A stretch of 64,000 nt of DNA from Seiridium cupressi. Taxonomy: Eukaryota; Ascomycota; Sordariomycetes; Amphisphaeriales; Sporocadaceae. Below are positions 12,411 to 24,081 of this stretch, piece after piece. Position 1 is the stretch's first letter, and every line of letters starts with the position of its first letter. The translations under genes and the position numbers were made by a program. Location of the stretch: contig JARVKI010000031.1 in assembly GCA_036674765.1 (NCBI GenBank), positions 248,001 to 312,000 of the forward strand, written 5' to 3'. Below the pieces are notes generated by a model that saw only the letters and a program-made list of their open reading frames with translations, did no database searches and was not told the origin of the DNA.

Positions 12411-13951
12411 ATCGGTCTGTTCGATGGAGCATTGCCAGCGAGGCCACGTCTCGATCTACGAAGACATTTGCAAAGGAGCTAGCACTTGAGTGATGGATAA
12501 GTTTATGGCTACCATTGACCAAATACCGTGCCTCCGCGGGTTGCCTCGCCTGCTCATCTCAGAGTGGTGCGCGCCTCGGCTGGACCCTTGCCAGCGCTTG
12601 TATATTAGCCTTGACACCTCCTTTGTGCTATATCAGTTTCTCTTGTGGTCTGTGTTTTTATTTATTTGCACAAACCCTCTTTTTCTTATGCATGCAGGTA
12701 TTATTTCACTATTCTTCGAATTGGTTCTTCATCGACATGGCTCTGTTTGCATGAAATTACGACATAGGGAGCTGGTTTGACTTGGTCATGATGCTGCTGG
12801 TATTTCCTGCATTCTGGACTGGAAAAGGTTCTGCTTTTTGTTTTTTCTTCATTCATTGCATGGTCAGAGGCATAGGCGTCATGGCATTCTTTTTATCATT
12901 TGTCCTCAACTCGGTCGTGCGGCGGCTGGGAGTGACGACTTCTCATTTCAGTCTTCCCATCAGCGACTTATATCACTTGCATCGTCTGCAGGGGGGTTGT
13001 TTGTGAATATTGCAGCGCGACATAGGGGGCAGAGAATTGATGGGAGGGAGCCTTCCCCGGACTTAGGAATAATCGATGCATTGGAACGAGAGCAGATCAA
13101 TAGGAGTCATATACCCCATATTTGCGGCGGAAAGTGTGAGCATTGTATGTCGTTCATACTGTGGAATGGAGTCAAGTCATTACACCACGACATCTGTGGC
13201 GAAAACATAAGCTGTAGGATTTCATATAAGGAACAAGATTGAGAGATGGCAGAATTACCAATCAATAAGCGAACATCAGGCTTTCCGCCATTTCCTTACT
13301 AGGTGGATATGTACCCGCTGTATCTGGCTGCTCATTCTCGGATGTCTGCGTGCAGACTGGATCGGAATGATTTCGGTGACATTTTGGAATAACGATATGT
13401 ATGAAAGAGCCCCCAAATCCGATCATGAAGGGGACACATCAGACGTGCATAGCCGTGCCTTGTGCTACGCACCAATAAGAATAAATCATAGGCTGACCGA
13501 TAGTTCCGCAGAACGCACCCTGCCGAGCGGGTTGTACAATCCTTGTCGTCGGGATCCAATAAGCTTGTTTTGTTACCTGCAGCCTCGGGACGCATCAGGA
13601 TCGCCTATGGCTCACCAACGACTTTGCCTTGGATGCCTTGTTCCATCGACATGTTTACCATATGAACTACTGAGCGGGAGATCCGAACTGTTCCTCGAAA
13701 CATAATACCATCACCTCATGGATGCAGTCAGGAGATGGAAACAACACCACAATATGTGAAGTCAAGACCCCGCCCCGACCGCGGATAGGTTTGCGAACCC
13801 TCGGGCCGAAGTTTTGCTCCAAAGGGTTACATTGCTACTAGGCAGTCGCAGCCGTGTCTGCCGTTTTGGTCCTTGTCGCCTCAAAGGTCTTGTCCGACAC
13901 GAACAGCTTCAACAACAAGAAGACCAGCCTCGCTTGACTCCGTCGTTCGCC
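12411..13951. other. Interval between set2 and the Clr5-domain gene
   Basis: The T-rich segment around 12600-12900 is the probable 3' UTR of set2. No supported gene was seen. Open frames at 12838-13242 and 13367-13705 show no motif and mixed composition. The last 150 bases form the likely 5' leader of the Clr5-domain gene. Confidence 0.5.
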
Positions 13952-15658
13952 ATGGCGGATCCATTCTCGTCACAAGAGGGCTGGGCCAGACCCAGCGAGT
14001 GGGAAGACTACAAGAACACGATTTTCAGCCTTTATTGCGAGAACGACAAGCCTTTGAAGGAGGTCGTGGATATCATGAGGAACGAGCACAACTTCCATGG
14101 TTCGTACGTATATATGTGTTTTACAGATCCCACCTGTCAAATGAATTGCACCGGCACACGTTCAACGGCTGACACGCCCGTTTAGGGTAAGAATGTATAA
14201 AGCGCATTTCAAGCAATGGGGTGAGTAGATCCGCGTTGGTCTTCTGACGTCCTCCAGCCGTTGAAGGGATATATCCAAGTGCTCTTCCAGGGGGTAGCTT
14301 TTTGATGTAATGTTATTAGGGTCTTGAATTGATTACTAACAAGAAGATCAATACGCATAGGCTTTAGAAAGAATTTAACTGCAAAGGAGAGCCAAGAGCT
14401 GCAACACCAGCTAACAATGGGCCGCCAAACCGTACTACCCACGAGGCATGGCTATGAGCTCGGTTCCAAACGGCTCAAATCCTACATAGATAAAACGAAC
14501 AAATCCTTGCGGGCGCCCGGGAAATCAACAAGGGGATACACCAAGGTCCTCGAGGCGCCGGTGCCGAGAGTCGTCAAGGCCCCAGATAGCCTTTACATAC
14601 CCGAAGACGTGCTTCACACCGTCGTTCCCATCACCGCAGGCGTATTCGAGACCTGGTGGTGTGGCATCGACTCCAATGAACACCAAAACAAAACTCGGGC
14701 ATGGGGCAATGAAATGCAGCTTGCGGCCTACAAGATCGGCCAGGGGCGCGACTTGGCCGCCAACTTCCAGATTCTAAACAAATGCTGTGACCAGTATCGA
14801 TCCCTACTTCGGGGGCAGGGAGGGTCGGGTGGGGACAGTGCTCGCCTGTTGACTTGGGTGACATATGTCGCCGTCTTGCTCCTCAGTAAATCCGGGATTT
14901 ACCTCGCAATGTCTTTCGTCCGTTACATCGCGGAACTGTGTGGGATCGAGCTCGGCAGGGAGCACCTGCTGACCAAGCTCTGGAATAACGTCTCCCGGAT
15001 GGACGTAAGCCTGCCGCAGGAGCCCATCGTGCACTTGATCGAGACACAGCTGGCAGCTATGTGGGAGAAGATCGTCAACGAGGAAGTCGTTGTCACCCAT
15101 TCGACAGTGGCTACTACCGTTTTGCTGATACACGAGCTCAGCACTGAAGAGTGCGACGAGCGCAGCTGCTGCCATCTGGAAAAGCTCGAAGATGGAATGC
15201 AGAGAATAGGAAGAACTTTTCCCAAAGGATACAGGCTATCAGGAGTCCATTTGAGCCAAGCACGCCTGATAGTCACGACTATGCTCGGAGGGCGGGTCAA
15301 GCACGGCTGGACTGGATACATGGTTCGGATGGCTAAGAAGTGGTATAGGAAGGACGAGTGCCCAGATATCAGCGTCCTGGGCGCTTATGACAGGTCCATC
15401 ATCACCGATTACCACCAGATGCGGGCCGAGATGGACGGGGCATTAGGTCGGTACGACAGCGCCGAGGCGTGCTTCCGTGCGGCCCTCGACGTTGCTGCCC
15501 AGCTGAAAGCCAGCGACATGAATCTTTTGTTGTGGGTCTGCAGCTCTTTCGAAGACTTCTACCGTCGAAGGGGCAACACGGACGCCGCGGAATCCATGCG
15601 GAAGAGATACCTTGTCGAGTTGCAGGCTTGCGTCACTGGCGTCCCTCAGGTGCTCTGA
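13952..15658 (+). CDS. Clr5-domain protein with TPR-like C terminus
   Basis: Three exons: 13952-14103, 14186-14220 and 14361-15658 (TGA). The introns are GTACGT...TTTAG and GTGAGT...CATAG, and phases agree, giving 494 residues. The N terminus matches the Clr5 domain of fungal proteins (about residues 14-68: W-E-YK at the start, then LKEVVDIMRNEHNFHGS and MYKAHFKQWGFRKNLT). This helical domain is common in filamentous fungi, often in presumed nuclear or signalling proteins, and takes its name from fission yeast Clr5, which acts in silencing. The remainder is helical. The C-terminal part (LGRYDSAEACFRAALD) resembles a TPR unit. The precise role is unknown. The 3' end overlaps the convergent RING gene by 26 bp. 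Confidence 0.85.
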
Positions 15659-16901
15659 TTTCCGGCAACGAAGAAAACAAAACCAGAGCATTCGTGGCGC
15701 TGTGTAGCGCCTTGACCCACGCGTGTCTCAAGTCGCGCTCGTCTAGCCCTCCCAGAGCGAGCGATTCGTTCTCGGAGCTGCTGTTGTCTTTGCGCTGCAT
15801 GTTCAGCCAGATCATCTCCAGTGACCGCCATCTCGTCCTCAACAATTTGTAGTACACCATGGCTCTAGGCGTTCCCGCCCCCAGCGCACGCGTGAGGTAT
15901 GTTGTGAGAACTCCGTCGACAGTTTTTCCTCGGGATGCCGGCTCCTTGGAAGCGTATTTGGCCACAATCTCCACCGTCGATGTGTATGGAAGGGGTCTGA
16001 CCTCCGGCGGCGCATTCCAGCTGTACTTTTGTCCAATAGCCATCCAGAGCGTATATCGTACACCTGCGGCTCGCTCCTCTGGGTATGATCCTGCGCCATT
16101 GACTGGTTGTACGATCGGGCCCAGCTCAGGAAACGCAGTTTCTGTACTGACTAACCGCTCAAGGGGTTCCTTGTCTGACTCTATCCATCAAGCACAAGTT
16201 AGTTGATGATACCGTCAAGATTGAGAGAAAAGCTTTGAGAGATCATGTGGCAGGCCAAGGTGGACCTACAATATCGAAAGGGATAAATCCCTGCTACCAT
16301 GAGATCATAAAAGGACGAATAGCAAATGAAAAAGCTGTATCGAAACTTGTTCTAGGCACATACCATCGCCGAATTCAATGTCTTCGAGCAGTGTGTAGTT
16401 TTCCGCCTCGATATAGTCAACATAGCTCCTGGCTATCGTTTGCACTCGAGACGCCGGTAAAGCTCCATCATTCACGATCCACCGGCGCCGCCCTGCCGGG
16501 TAGGCTCCGCACGGCATACAGACACCTTCGAACTCGTTGGCCATAGGTGGTATATCTGGCAGCTGCTGATCCCATATGCTGTGACCGCACATCTTGTACC
16601 GAATGGGCTTGGCGCATTCCGGACAGCACGCCCGTGGTGCCCTGGCTGGTCCGGAATAACAGCGAGGATGGATCTCGTGCGAGCAGGGGAGTCGAAGCAG
16701 TCCTGCATGCCTGTCTTCCTTGTGGCATATGACACAAGAGCTTGATCCGAAGTCGATGGACGGGAGGACGTCAGCAAAAGGACTGTCATCAAAGACAGGA
16801 GTGGATCTGGCAAGGTTTGCTGTCCGCCTCTGTCGCTTGGGCTCTGGCGCGTTGCTGGCAGAAGGACCTGCGTGCTTCTGGTCCTGGTTTGAGGGAGCCA
16901 T
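15633..16901 (-). CDS. RING-H2-like protein, candidate E3 ubiquitin ligase
   Basis: Two exons: 16901-16364 and 16180-15633, joined across a 183-nt GTATGT...ATAG intron, giving 361 residues. A RING-H2 pattern lies at about residues 56-96: CVIC, then LPCSHEIHPRC, then CCPEC, the Cys3-His2-Cys3 spacing that binds two zincs. A short basic stretch (KRQRR, 22-26) precedes it. The C-terminal exon has no known motif but reads as folded protein (YTLWMAIGQKYSWN, YYKLLRTRWRSLEMIW). Family knowledge suggests E2 binding and ubiquitin transfer; the substrate is unknown. Its last codons overlap the end of the Clr5-domain gene on the other strand, which is unusual, so the C-terminal boundary may be wrong if a further intron exists. 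Confidence 0.7.
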
Positions 16902-17995
16902 CTATTGGAGAAGCTGTGAAGTAACAATAATATGTGCAATGAAAAGAACAGTCAAACAGAAGACTACTTCTGAAAATTTGGTTATCTAGTCTTGGATGGA
17001 GGAGTCGGGCTGCAGTTGTATGGTGAGATCATTAGAAGCGGAACCCTGGTGGAGGTGTGCTTGAGATCAAAGGAAACAAAATGTGTGGTCTGGGCGTGTC
17101 TAGTACAATTTAAAAACAACTCAGATATATAATTAGACTACCTATCTCCGTAAAGAGAGATACGACCATAATGATGCGAAGAGAGAACATTAAATATGAT
17201 TGAGAAGGAAAGCACAGACCCTGGTTGTATATGAAACCTAAATCAGCAAGTGGGACGGACGATAACTTATACACATTGGTTGGCTGTGGTGCTACATCGT
17301 CCTATAAGTTCTCCACATGGCAGTTTACTTCCAAAAAGCCAATATAGGAAAGAACGCTTACCTCTCCGTTCCCGAGTGTAGTCTACGGGGGTTTTAATTC
17401 ATCTTTGAGTGTCGTTTCACCGTCAATTGTATAATCCCGAAACTTGGTGTTCGTCGTAAAACGACAATGATCGTCTGCAAATGAGGCTCTTCGAAAATGA
17501 GGCATGCGAGTTAGCAGGCCGTCAGTTCTGAGTCATCGCCAACTCTCAAGAGCTAGCTATGCGTGGTCCCAACCCCAGCGGTTTTCTCTCCATGGTTGCG
17601 ATAAACTCAAAATCGTCAACAGCACTAGTAATTTCAATAAAACATACTCGACCCATAAATCGTCTAGCAGGGCTGAACGCGCCCTTTGTGATTTACTCAC
17701 GCTTTTGGATATAATGAGGATTTCCCATAAATCTCAACCGTCGAGATGAATAGGTAAAAACATTGCATTCTAAGGGATCCGGAATATTACAGTGTCACGT
17801 ACATGGCTCGAGGAGGATGGAGGTTGGAGAAATTCAATGCTATTTATTCATGAGTTGCCCCATGCCACGCACATGCGAACTTTAATTTGTGATACCCGAA
17901 AACCAATCATTACCCATAAGTGCTGAAATCGCAGCTGATATTAAAACATAATATCTTGAACCCCACAACAACGCCGTGACCTGCTGTATCTATAA
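16902..17995. other. AT-rich interval
   Basis: No gene is supported. The stretch at about 17090-17960 is visibly AT-rich with only short frames. It should contain the RING gene promoter at its left end and the GABA transaminase 3' UTR at its right end. Confidence 0.5.
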
Positions 17996-19579
17996 TTACC
18001 AGCTAGTGACAATCTTCTCCAAAGCCTCGAGCAAGATATCTGCGTGCTGCTTCTCGAAGATCAACATGGGTCGGAGGCGGACTGCCTCGGCACCGCTACC
18101 ACCAATGTTGACGCCGAACTTCTTGGCCTTGGCCAGGAACTGGTCACGCTTAGGGTTGTCGAAGGCGATGAAAGTGCCCTGGCCCTTGCCACGGAGGTTC
18201 TGGAAATCTTGCGGGTACTTCTTGGCAAGCTCCTCGAGCTTGCCGAAGAGGTAATCACCCACTTTGGCGGTGTTCTCAACGAGGTTTAGACGCTCGACTT
18301 CGTCAACAATGGCGCGGAACAGAAGAGCACGGGCTGGGTCGCCCATCCAGGTGTTGAATTGGCGGTAAGGCTTGTTGGGGCGAAGCTCAGGGTTTCCGAA
18401 GTAGTAGCCAGCAGTCTGTGCCTTCTTGGAGAATGTCACCATGTCAGGGGGGGTAGGCAGGTCCCAGTGGTCGTGAGCCCAGAACTTGCCAGTGGCACCG
18501 ACACCAGTCTGAACCTCATCGACAATCAAGAGAACGTCATGCTTCTTGGTAAGCTCGCGTAGGCGGCGGAAAAAGTTGGGCGAGGCGTGGTTGTCGCCGC
18601 CCTCGGACTGGATTGGCTCGACAATAACGGCCGCCGGTGGGAGGTGCCAGTTCTTGATGAGGTGCTCGACCTCGGCTAGAGATTCGTCCTCGGCCTTGGC
18701 GTTCTCCTCAGCATGCTCCTCCAGGGGGTACTTGATCTGGGGGAAGGTTGCCTGAGGCCAGTCGAAGGCGGGGATATCGAGCTTGTGGATCGGCTTGGAT
18801 CGGGTGGTTGAAAGAGAGCCGAAGAGGCGGCCGTGGAAACCGGTCTTGAAGGACATGATAGAGAGCTGGGATGCACCAGGCGACTGGTTGTTCATGCTAG
18901 ACTGTAACTCCTCCTCAGTGAACTCGACAGCAGGGCCACCTCGCTCCTTCTGGCGGCGCCACATGAAGGCTGCCTTGTATGCTGTCTCGTTGGCGTCGGA
19001 ACCGGCCATTGCGGTGAAAACCTGGTTGAGACCCTTGGGGGCGACTTTGAGGATACCGGTCTCAAGGACAGAAGCCCAATCGTGGGAAGGGAAATTACCC
19101 AGTGCCGGTCTGTTGATGATGGCGTTGACCATGTCAGGGGACTGAGCAGCCTTGACCAATGCTGGGTTGTTGTATCCGAGTGGGATGGAAGCGATCTGTG
19201 CGTAGCTAATTTGGTGTCAGTCTCATAGTGCCCGACTGTTCCAGTCATGTACCACTAACACGTCAAGCAGAGCGTTGCCATCGGGGTCTACAATGTAGTT
19301 GCCAAAGCTCTTGGTGTAGTCGGCAAGCATGTTGGTGCTCCGGGTGTCGAAGACCTTGTTCAGCTCGGTAAGGTGCTCCTGTGTCTTGGGGCCAGGAATA
19401 TCGGTCTTGACAACGGGGCGCTCAAGCTCACCGGAGTAGAAGGAGGAGGCCATTCTGCTGGTTGTGATCGCGACCTGTCGTGGGAGGCTGTGTGCAAATG
19501 TTTGTCTGGCAGATGAGGAAGAGACGCGTTTGTTGGCAGTGTAAAGGGGCCGCAAGCCAGCAGCTCGGAGAGAGGCCAT
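17996..19579 (-). CDS. uga1: 4-aminobutyrate aminotransferase (GABA transaminase)
   Basis: Two exons: 19579-19260 and 19205-17996, with a 54-nt intron (GTTAGT...TTAG), giving 509 residues, a normal length for the family. The enzyme moves the amino group of GABA to 2-oxoglutarate, making succinate semialdehyde and glutamate in the GABA shunt. It is a PLP class-III aminotransferase: the block around FHGRLFGSLS, the cofactor Asp in LLIVDEVQTGVG, and the Schiff-base Lys in VTFSKKAQTAGY (about residue 366) are present. The N terminus is rich in R, S and A with no acidic residues for about 40 residues, which fits a mitochondrial targeting peptide. A second in-frame Met (MASSFYSGE, about 43) could give a shorter form. 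Confidence 0.95.
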
Positions 19580-20641
19580 CTTTCCTAAAATACGAGAGGC
19601 TCGTCTGGCGAACGGACGTATAAAGGCAAAATATTATCTGCCGTGTTCCACTGCAGGTGGTGCAACACAGAAGAATGTATGTAATAGATAGCAACGATCA
19701 AGTCCCACAAGCTTCAATTGGCCGAGCAGAGATGCCTGTGATGTGTGTGTATGTGTTCGGGCCACAATACAATGGGCCGTGGCGAGAGAAGTTTGGGTTG
19801 CAGGTTGGAAGCTCCCGTCGAGACAGAGACAGAGAGGGTACAAGCGGGTTATCATAGACGTTGGAGCTCCGGCTCTGGCAAAAAGCAAGCGGCGAAGGTG
19901 CAGCTCTCAAGCTTTTGCGGGGGCTGATCGGTGACGTCTCATTGGACTAGTCCGGCGATCTTCGGGGTTGGTGCCACGCCACAGGGTCCAATGTGACGGA
20001 GGCTGGGGAAAGATTGACTGCAAGACCACTGTCATGGGAAGCGAACTGCGCGGTGCGACCGGCTAGTTCCCGCGTATGCTTTCCTAATCCAACACGATCC
20101 CATTGGTGTCTTGCTCTGGTCCGTCATCTCAGCGGTTTTAGTCCCGCTCTGGACGCAATCAAGTCCTGACCTGGACGACTCCTACACCAGACCCCGTCGA
20201 GATAACGGGCACGTTTTCGCCCCACCGTGAGATCAGATTTGGGTCTAGTTGCTATACGGAAAGTCTATGCGATGCCCGTGGTGAAGATGTGCGAGCATGG
20301 CGGGGCCTTGGGGAGCTTGACCGAGCTTGGTCGATCTCACCGCACGATAAGGCTAGGAGATATCCGTGCCGCGGGCTGAGTCGAGTCCAGGAACAGAGCG
20401 ATGTCGCTGCGACATCGAGTATAGACATGTTTTATGTTGTCTATACTGTTTGCTTTTGCTAGCAGAATCGGGAAGGTATTCGCGATTGGCAGCCCGGAAT
20501 CCCATTATTTATTATTATAATATTACGGACTGCTTGGGGCCGTCTCTTGGATCACTCCGCGGCTTTCTCGCGATCAGACCCAAATAGGGTATCCACGCCA
20601 TCCTCGCCGAGTTTGTGTCATCGGCCTAGCTCCGCTTTGCC
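19580..20641. other. Promoter region of uga1 and 3' flank of the beta-galactosidase gene
   Basis: Tandem minus-strand genes are separated by about 1.06 kb. No ORF with protein character was seen. A TATA-less, GC-rich half (19900-20400) lies upstream of uga1, and a short AT-rich block is at 20500-20530. Confidence 0.5.
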
Positions 20642-23600
20642 TCATGTGTATTTCTCGCGGTTGCTCCATCCTGGCTGCAGATACCTCCAGTCCTGATTGA
20701 AGCTAAAGCTGGTTTGATACTGCCCATAACTGAAGAGGGCGACGTTGTCCAGCTTCGCGCCATCGTCCGTCTGCGCCCAGAGACTTACCGCGAACCTGTT
20801 CTTGCCCTTGTTGTTCACGACTCCTGGCGGGACCGGGAATCTGGTCTGAGGACCCAGGTGAGGCACGTATTTGCCATACTGATAACCGTTAACCCAGAGC
20901 ATCACTCTCGCGATGGTGCCCTCCGGAGCAGAAAACTCGATACCAAGCGGTACGTCAAGGTCATCATCTATGTCCAAGTAGAAGTCGGTGGTGTAGAAGG
21001 CGATTCCAGACTTGCTCAGCCCTTCCTGGGGGCTGGAGTTGCTGGAGTTGCCATATTTGTGCCATCGCGGATCTGTGTTATAGCCCGGAAGGAAAAACCC
21101 GAGGCGCTCAGCATACAGGCCACCCTCATTCATTGGGCCTCGAACAGGATCGATATTCGCGGGGCCACCAGCATTTCCCGCAATCTTCCACAGCTTGAAG
21201 CCAGTGCTTGTGGAAGTTCCGCCGGGGAGCAAGTATGCACCTAAGATGCCTCGTGGGTTTTCAACGCCATCGCCGGTCGAGGTCTCATCGTGGCCATGGT
21301 AATCGACCACCACAGTGATGACATTGTTCTTCTGCTTGAGCGCCGACGAAGGAAGCGACAGGGTGGCATTTGTGCTTGTGAGGCTGCCATTTCCCTCGTG
21401 GCCGCCGATGAGCTGGCCATTAAGCCAAGCATTCCAACCAAAGCCGAGGCCGCCTGATGTGGAAATATAAACAGAGCTGGAGTTTGCCCCATCAAAATAC
21501 CCACGGTATACCTTAGCCCCGGCATAATACCCGTAGTCGGAGGCGAAGAGGACGGGTAGCGACTCTGGCGCGGTAGGGCTTAGGGTCGAGTTCTTGTTGC
21601 AGATGGTCCATTTAGAATCGTCGTATGTTGGTGCAATCTCTGGCAATGAATCCGTCGACTCCCACTTGGACAAACTTGGTAGGCTGATCTTCCTCGATTC
21701 TGCTCCCGGAATGTCGGCTGTGTAGGAACCATATGCAGTCTTCTCTGCTCGCAGTCGTTGCCCATTCCACTGAATAGCATCGATGGATTTTCCAGTGTAA
21801 GCCTCAATGGTGGTAGAATTATCATTGTCACCATTGACGATCAGTTTGTTCCCTCTGAGGGACGCATCTCTGACCAAGTAAGGTCCGATAACAAATATTT
21901 GTTCATCTGGCCGGACAGCTGGGTTCGAAGTGGTTGGAGGCGCCCAGAACCTCCAGGCCGTTGATTGCTCTAGGAGGTAGACCAAAACTCCGTTCGAAAA
22001 CTTGACGGCTGTCGTTCCGGCTGCTTGTGTGTAACTGAAGGCATTTATTGTTGTATTGCTCTTGGCCGTAAATGTGCTGTCACCAAATACCTTGTAAGTC
22101 AAGCTTTGATTTCCCTTGAGTGCAAATTCTCCGGTTTGCCCTTCTTTCAAGTACAAGACAAGGACATCAATATCAAACACTCCGTAAACTGCAATATCGG
22201 ACGAGGTATACAGGAGACTATGGCTACCGAAGTTGTAGTCAGTGACAAGGATCTTGCTCTGTCTCCCGTACAGCTCAACTGTAGGAATAGTGACGGTTCC
22301 AGCACTCGTGTCAAGGTCGACTGCGAATGTGGCATTTGTTAGTGATTTTGTGCTCGCTTGTTGAACTACGGTAAATGTAGCGCCAGACTCGGGGCTCTTC
22401 AAGACCCAACTGTAACCAGCAGTGGAAGAAAGCTAGTGGTGTCAGTATATGATAACTACAGTATGGCGGTATGATATACCTTGTATCCAGTTCCGTTTCC
22501 AACCATCTCCGTCTCTAGTAAATCTTGAGAGACCCTCGTGAATAGCCCAATGAGCTTTGTCTGAAAAAGCTTGTCCCACTGCTGGCGAGTCTCTCGAAGT
22601 GGCGCACTGTAGTCATAACTGGTGTAAACGACCGGAGCAGCAGCTCAAGATTTTGTCAGCAAGAAAGAGACGATTGTTAGAGAAGAATCGTACAGTGGCC
22701 CCAATTGGTTCCTCCCCATGTCATGTAGATGTTGTGGAGCGTGACGCGTTGGCCAATCTGCTACAAGTCAGCAATACGAAACGCAGTGCACAGGAAGTAG
22801 CTAACATTGTTTTTGTAGTAGACATCTGGAAAACCGGGGTCGTGCTCAGATGTGCACTATTTGTCGTTAGCACAAGAAGATTGTTGTCGCCATTCATGAA
22901 TAAACCAAACCTCATCGTAGAATGTGTCACTACCCCAAGCCGAAAACCAACCTCCCTCGAACTCGGGCAGGAACTCGGGCTGAGTATAAGAATAGTTTTG
23001 GAACCACTGGTAGTAGGTTCGAACGACATTGAAGCCGGTGTTGATATTCGTGCATGAAAGCCCGCCGGGGTAACTGTCGAGTCCATAAACGTCGACAGCA
23101 CCACCGACGTCCTGGTAGTCAACGGACCAAGACTGAGCCCTCATACCTTTTTCGTTATGTGTAAAAGGCACAATAACACCAACATCCCGAAAGGCCTTCT
23201 CTATTTGCTCCATGTGAAGCACTTCAGTGGCATTCGCGACATGCTTAGATTCTGAATACTCATTTTCGATCTGATTAAGAATCACGGGCTGAAAATCGAT
23301 GAGTATAGAAAATTGCTGGTCCCTGAGCATTGAAACTTACTCCGCCTTCGGTTATCTGGTTCGCAGCAATGATCTGACCAACTTTCGTGACCCACGGAAG
23401 CCACGCTTGGTGATAGGTCTCGTCAGAAGTTCTGACATCTCCGATGCTGCCATCCGAACCCCATAAAGCAAGACCGCCTCCACTTGTCTCAGCCTATTAC
23501 CATGTTAGCATATCTGCCATGTCGGAACCTCATCGACGGCCGTACGTTGCAATATGGTCCCGCTCTAGCGATAACCCAAAGGCCGGCCTCTTTTGCGTAG

Positions 23601-24081
23601 TCAAAAAGCCGCTGGATATTCTTGCCAGCAGTTTCGAAATCGTAGGTGTCTGGGTTCGCGCTGTGATAGGACCAGAAGAAGTACACGCTGACCTGGGTTA
23701 ACAAGTCCATCGTCCCCCTTTGTTGGCAGGGTTCTTTACCTGATAGTGTTGAAGCCGTTGGCCTTGAACTTTTGCAAAATATCCTATGGCGAGTCATTGG
23801 TCAGAGCCCTCTGATGGAACGACCAAAGTGCTTACAGGCCACAGTTCTGGGACTGGCATTCGTTGATAATGAAATTCAGCTGAGCTAAAGTATATACTTG
23901 TCAACGAGCTGCATCCGGCATGCTCTCCCGGGAGATGAGTTACTGACTAGATGTAGGTTCTGTCGCCATTGACGCTAAGGCTGAACTTGTCCCATGTCAC
24001 AGCATCGGTCAGGTTGTTCGACGTACAGGCGACTCCGTAGGCAAGCCCGAGGGCAGCCGCCAAAGTCCTGAATAGATGCAT
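20642..24081 (-). CDS. lacA: Secreted beta-galactosidase, GH35
   Basis: Ten exons are proposed on the minus strand: 24081-23948, 23884-23836, 23783-23740, 23687-23546, 23493-23341, 23288-22911, 22856-22806, 22760-22694, 22643-22480 and 22432-20642. All introns are about 50-70 nt GT-AG, and the sum is 990 residues, close to the roughly 1000 of fungal LacA. The N terminus (MHLFRTLAAALGLAYG) is a signal peptide. GH35 hallmarks are present: the acid/base Glu in ILNQIENEY (about 184) and the nucleophile Glu in FLPEFEGGW (about 283), plus NAETSGGG and YMTWGGTNWG. The large last exon holds the beta-rich domains. It hydrolyses terminal beta-galactosides outside the cell. The exon 8 acceptor could be 3 nt downstream (CAG). 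Confidence 0.93.
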
